A DNA stretch of 64,000 bases, from positions 1-64,000 of the forward strand of contig DAOQMM010000006.1 in NCBI GenBank assembly GCA_035335645.1, in the 5' to 3' direction. Positions within the stretch are counted from its first letter, which is position 1. The number at the start of each line of letters is the position of its first letter. This document shows, piece after piece, positions 62,896-64,000 of this stretch. Source of the DNA: Zoogloea sp035335645. GTDB taxonomy: Bacteria; Pseudomonadota; Gammaproteobacteria; Burkholderiales; Rhodocyclaceae. The notes below the pieces were generated by a model. The model worked only from the letters and a program-made list of their open reading frames with translations, had not been told where the DNA came from and made no database searches. A program made the position numbers and the translations under genes.

Positions 62896-64000
<1,105 letters not shown>

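Overview
The window is GC-rich DNA (only short AT-rich islands) from the chromosome of a facultatively denitrifying, hydrogen-oxidising betaproteobacterium. The gene set and order (trxB | crp/fnr, ftsK-lolA-rarA-serS; a Ralstonia/Cupriavidus-type hoxKGZMLOQRTV-hypABF operon; a Tat-exported NosZ with NosR; pqqABCDE) suggest the Rhodocyclales (Azospira/Thauera/Azoarcus/Dechloromonas relatives). This is inferred from synteny and protein families; no 16S gene is present. One 100-N assembly gap (3759-3858) interrupts a chemoreceptor gene.

Layout. 1-543: non-coding DNA with a 21-bp tandem lattice. 0.5-5 kb: small exported protein, prfC, a GNAT acetyltransferase and a methyl-accepting chemotaxis protein. 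5-9.4 kb: complete pqqEDCBA operon, including a 24-codon pqqA, divergent from a proline iminopeptidase-like gene. 9.7-17.3 kb: a TetR / rifampin-phosphotransferase-like pair, an LprI-MliC-type lysozyme-inhibitor-like protein, an esterase with an unrecognised C-terminal domain, and a PQQ-dependent dehydrogenase divergent from an HxlR regulator. 17.3-22 kb: a proposed metal-uptake module (thioredoxin-fold protein, beta-propeller with a CxCC motif, TonB-dependent receptor) followed by a cytochrome c lipoprotein. 22-24.2 kb: methyltransferase, DsrE-like protein and a single-HKD phospholipase D-like protein.

24.3-38.1 kb: a nitrous oxide reductase (nos) region read on the minus strand: nosZ, nosR, a small membrane protein, then nosD-F-Y-L, two small genes (one DUF6516/TumE-like) and a second nosL. 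It is split by a plus-strand cold-shock gene and a large secreted DNRLRE/glycosidase-like gene. 38-43 kb: an FG-GAP-repeat metzincin-like protein, an Smr-domain protein and trxB. 44-51.7 kb: housekeeping genes and tRNA-Ser(CGA). 51.8-53.3 kb: a secreted three-WSC-domain protein. 53.8-64 kb: a membrane-bound [NiFe]-hydrogenase operon with the cysteine signature of oxygen-tolerant enzymes, running off the right edge inside hypF.

How it may fit together. A perfect 19-bp palindrome (CTGCGACAAGTTGTCGCAG) overlaps the predicted nosZ transcription start, and a near-identical one lies in the divergent promoter region of the TonB receptor/propeller genes 19 kb away. This suggests one regulator controls N2O reductase and its copper supply. 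Fnr/Dnr-type 14-bp sites precede nosZ, nosR, the cytochrome c gene and the hydrogenase/WSC divergent region. NosZ, the cytochrome c and NosL all carry lipobox-like motifs, so N2O respiration may be tethered to the membrane here. Three stretches of 21-bp repeats (two adjacent at the left edge, one between nosZ and nosR) are the most unexplained structure in the window.
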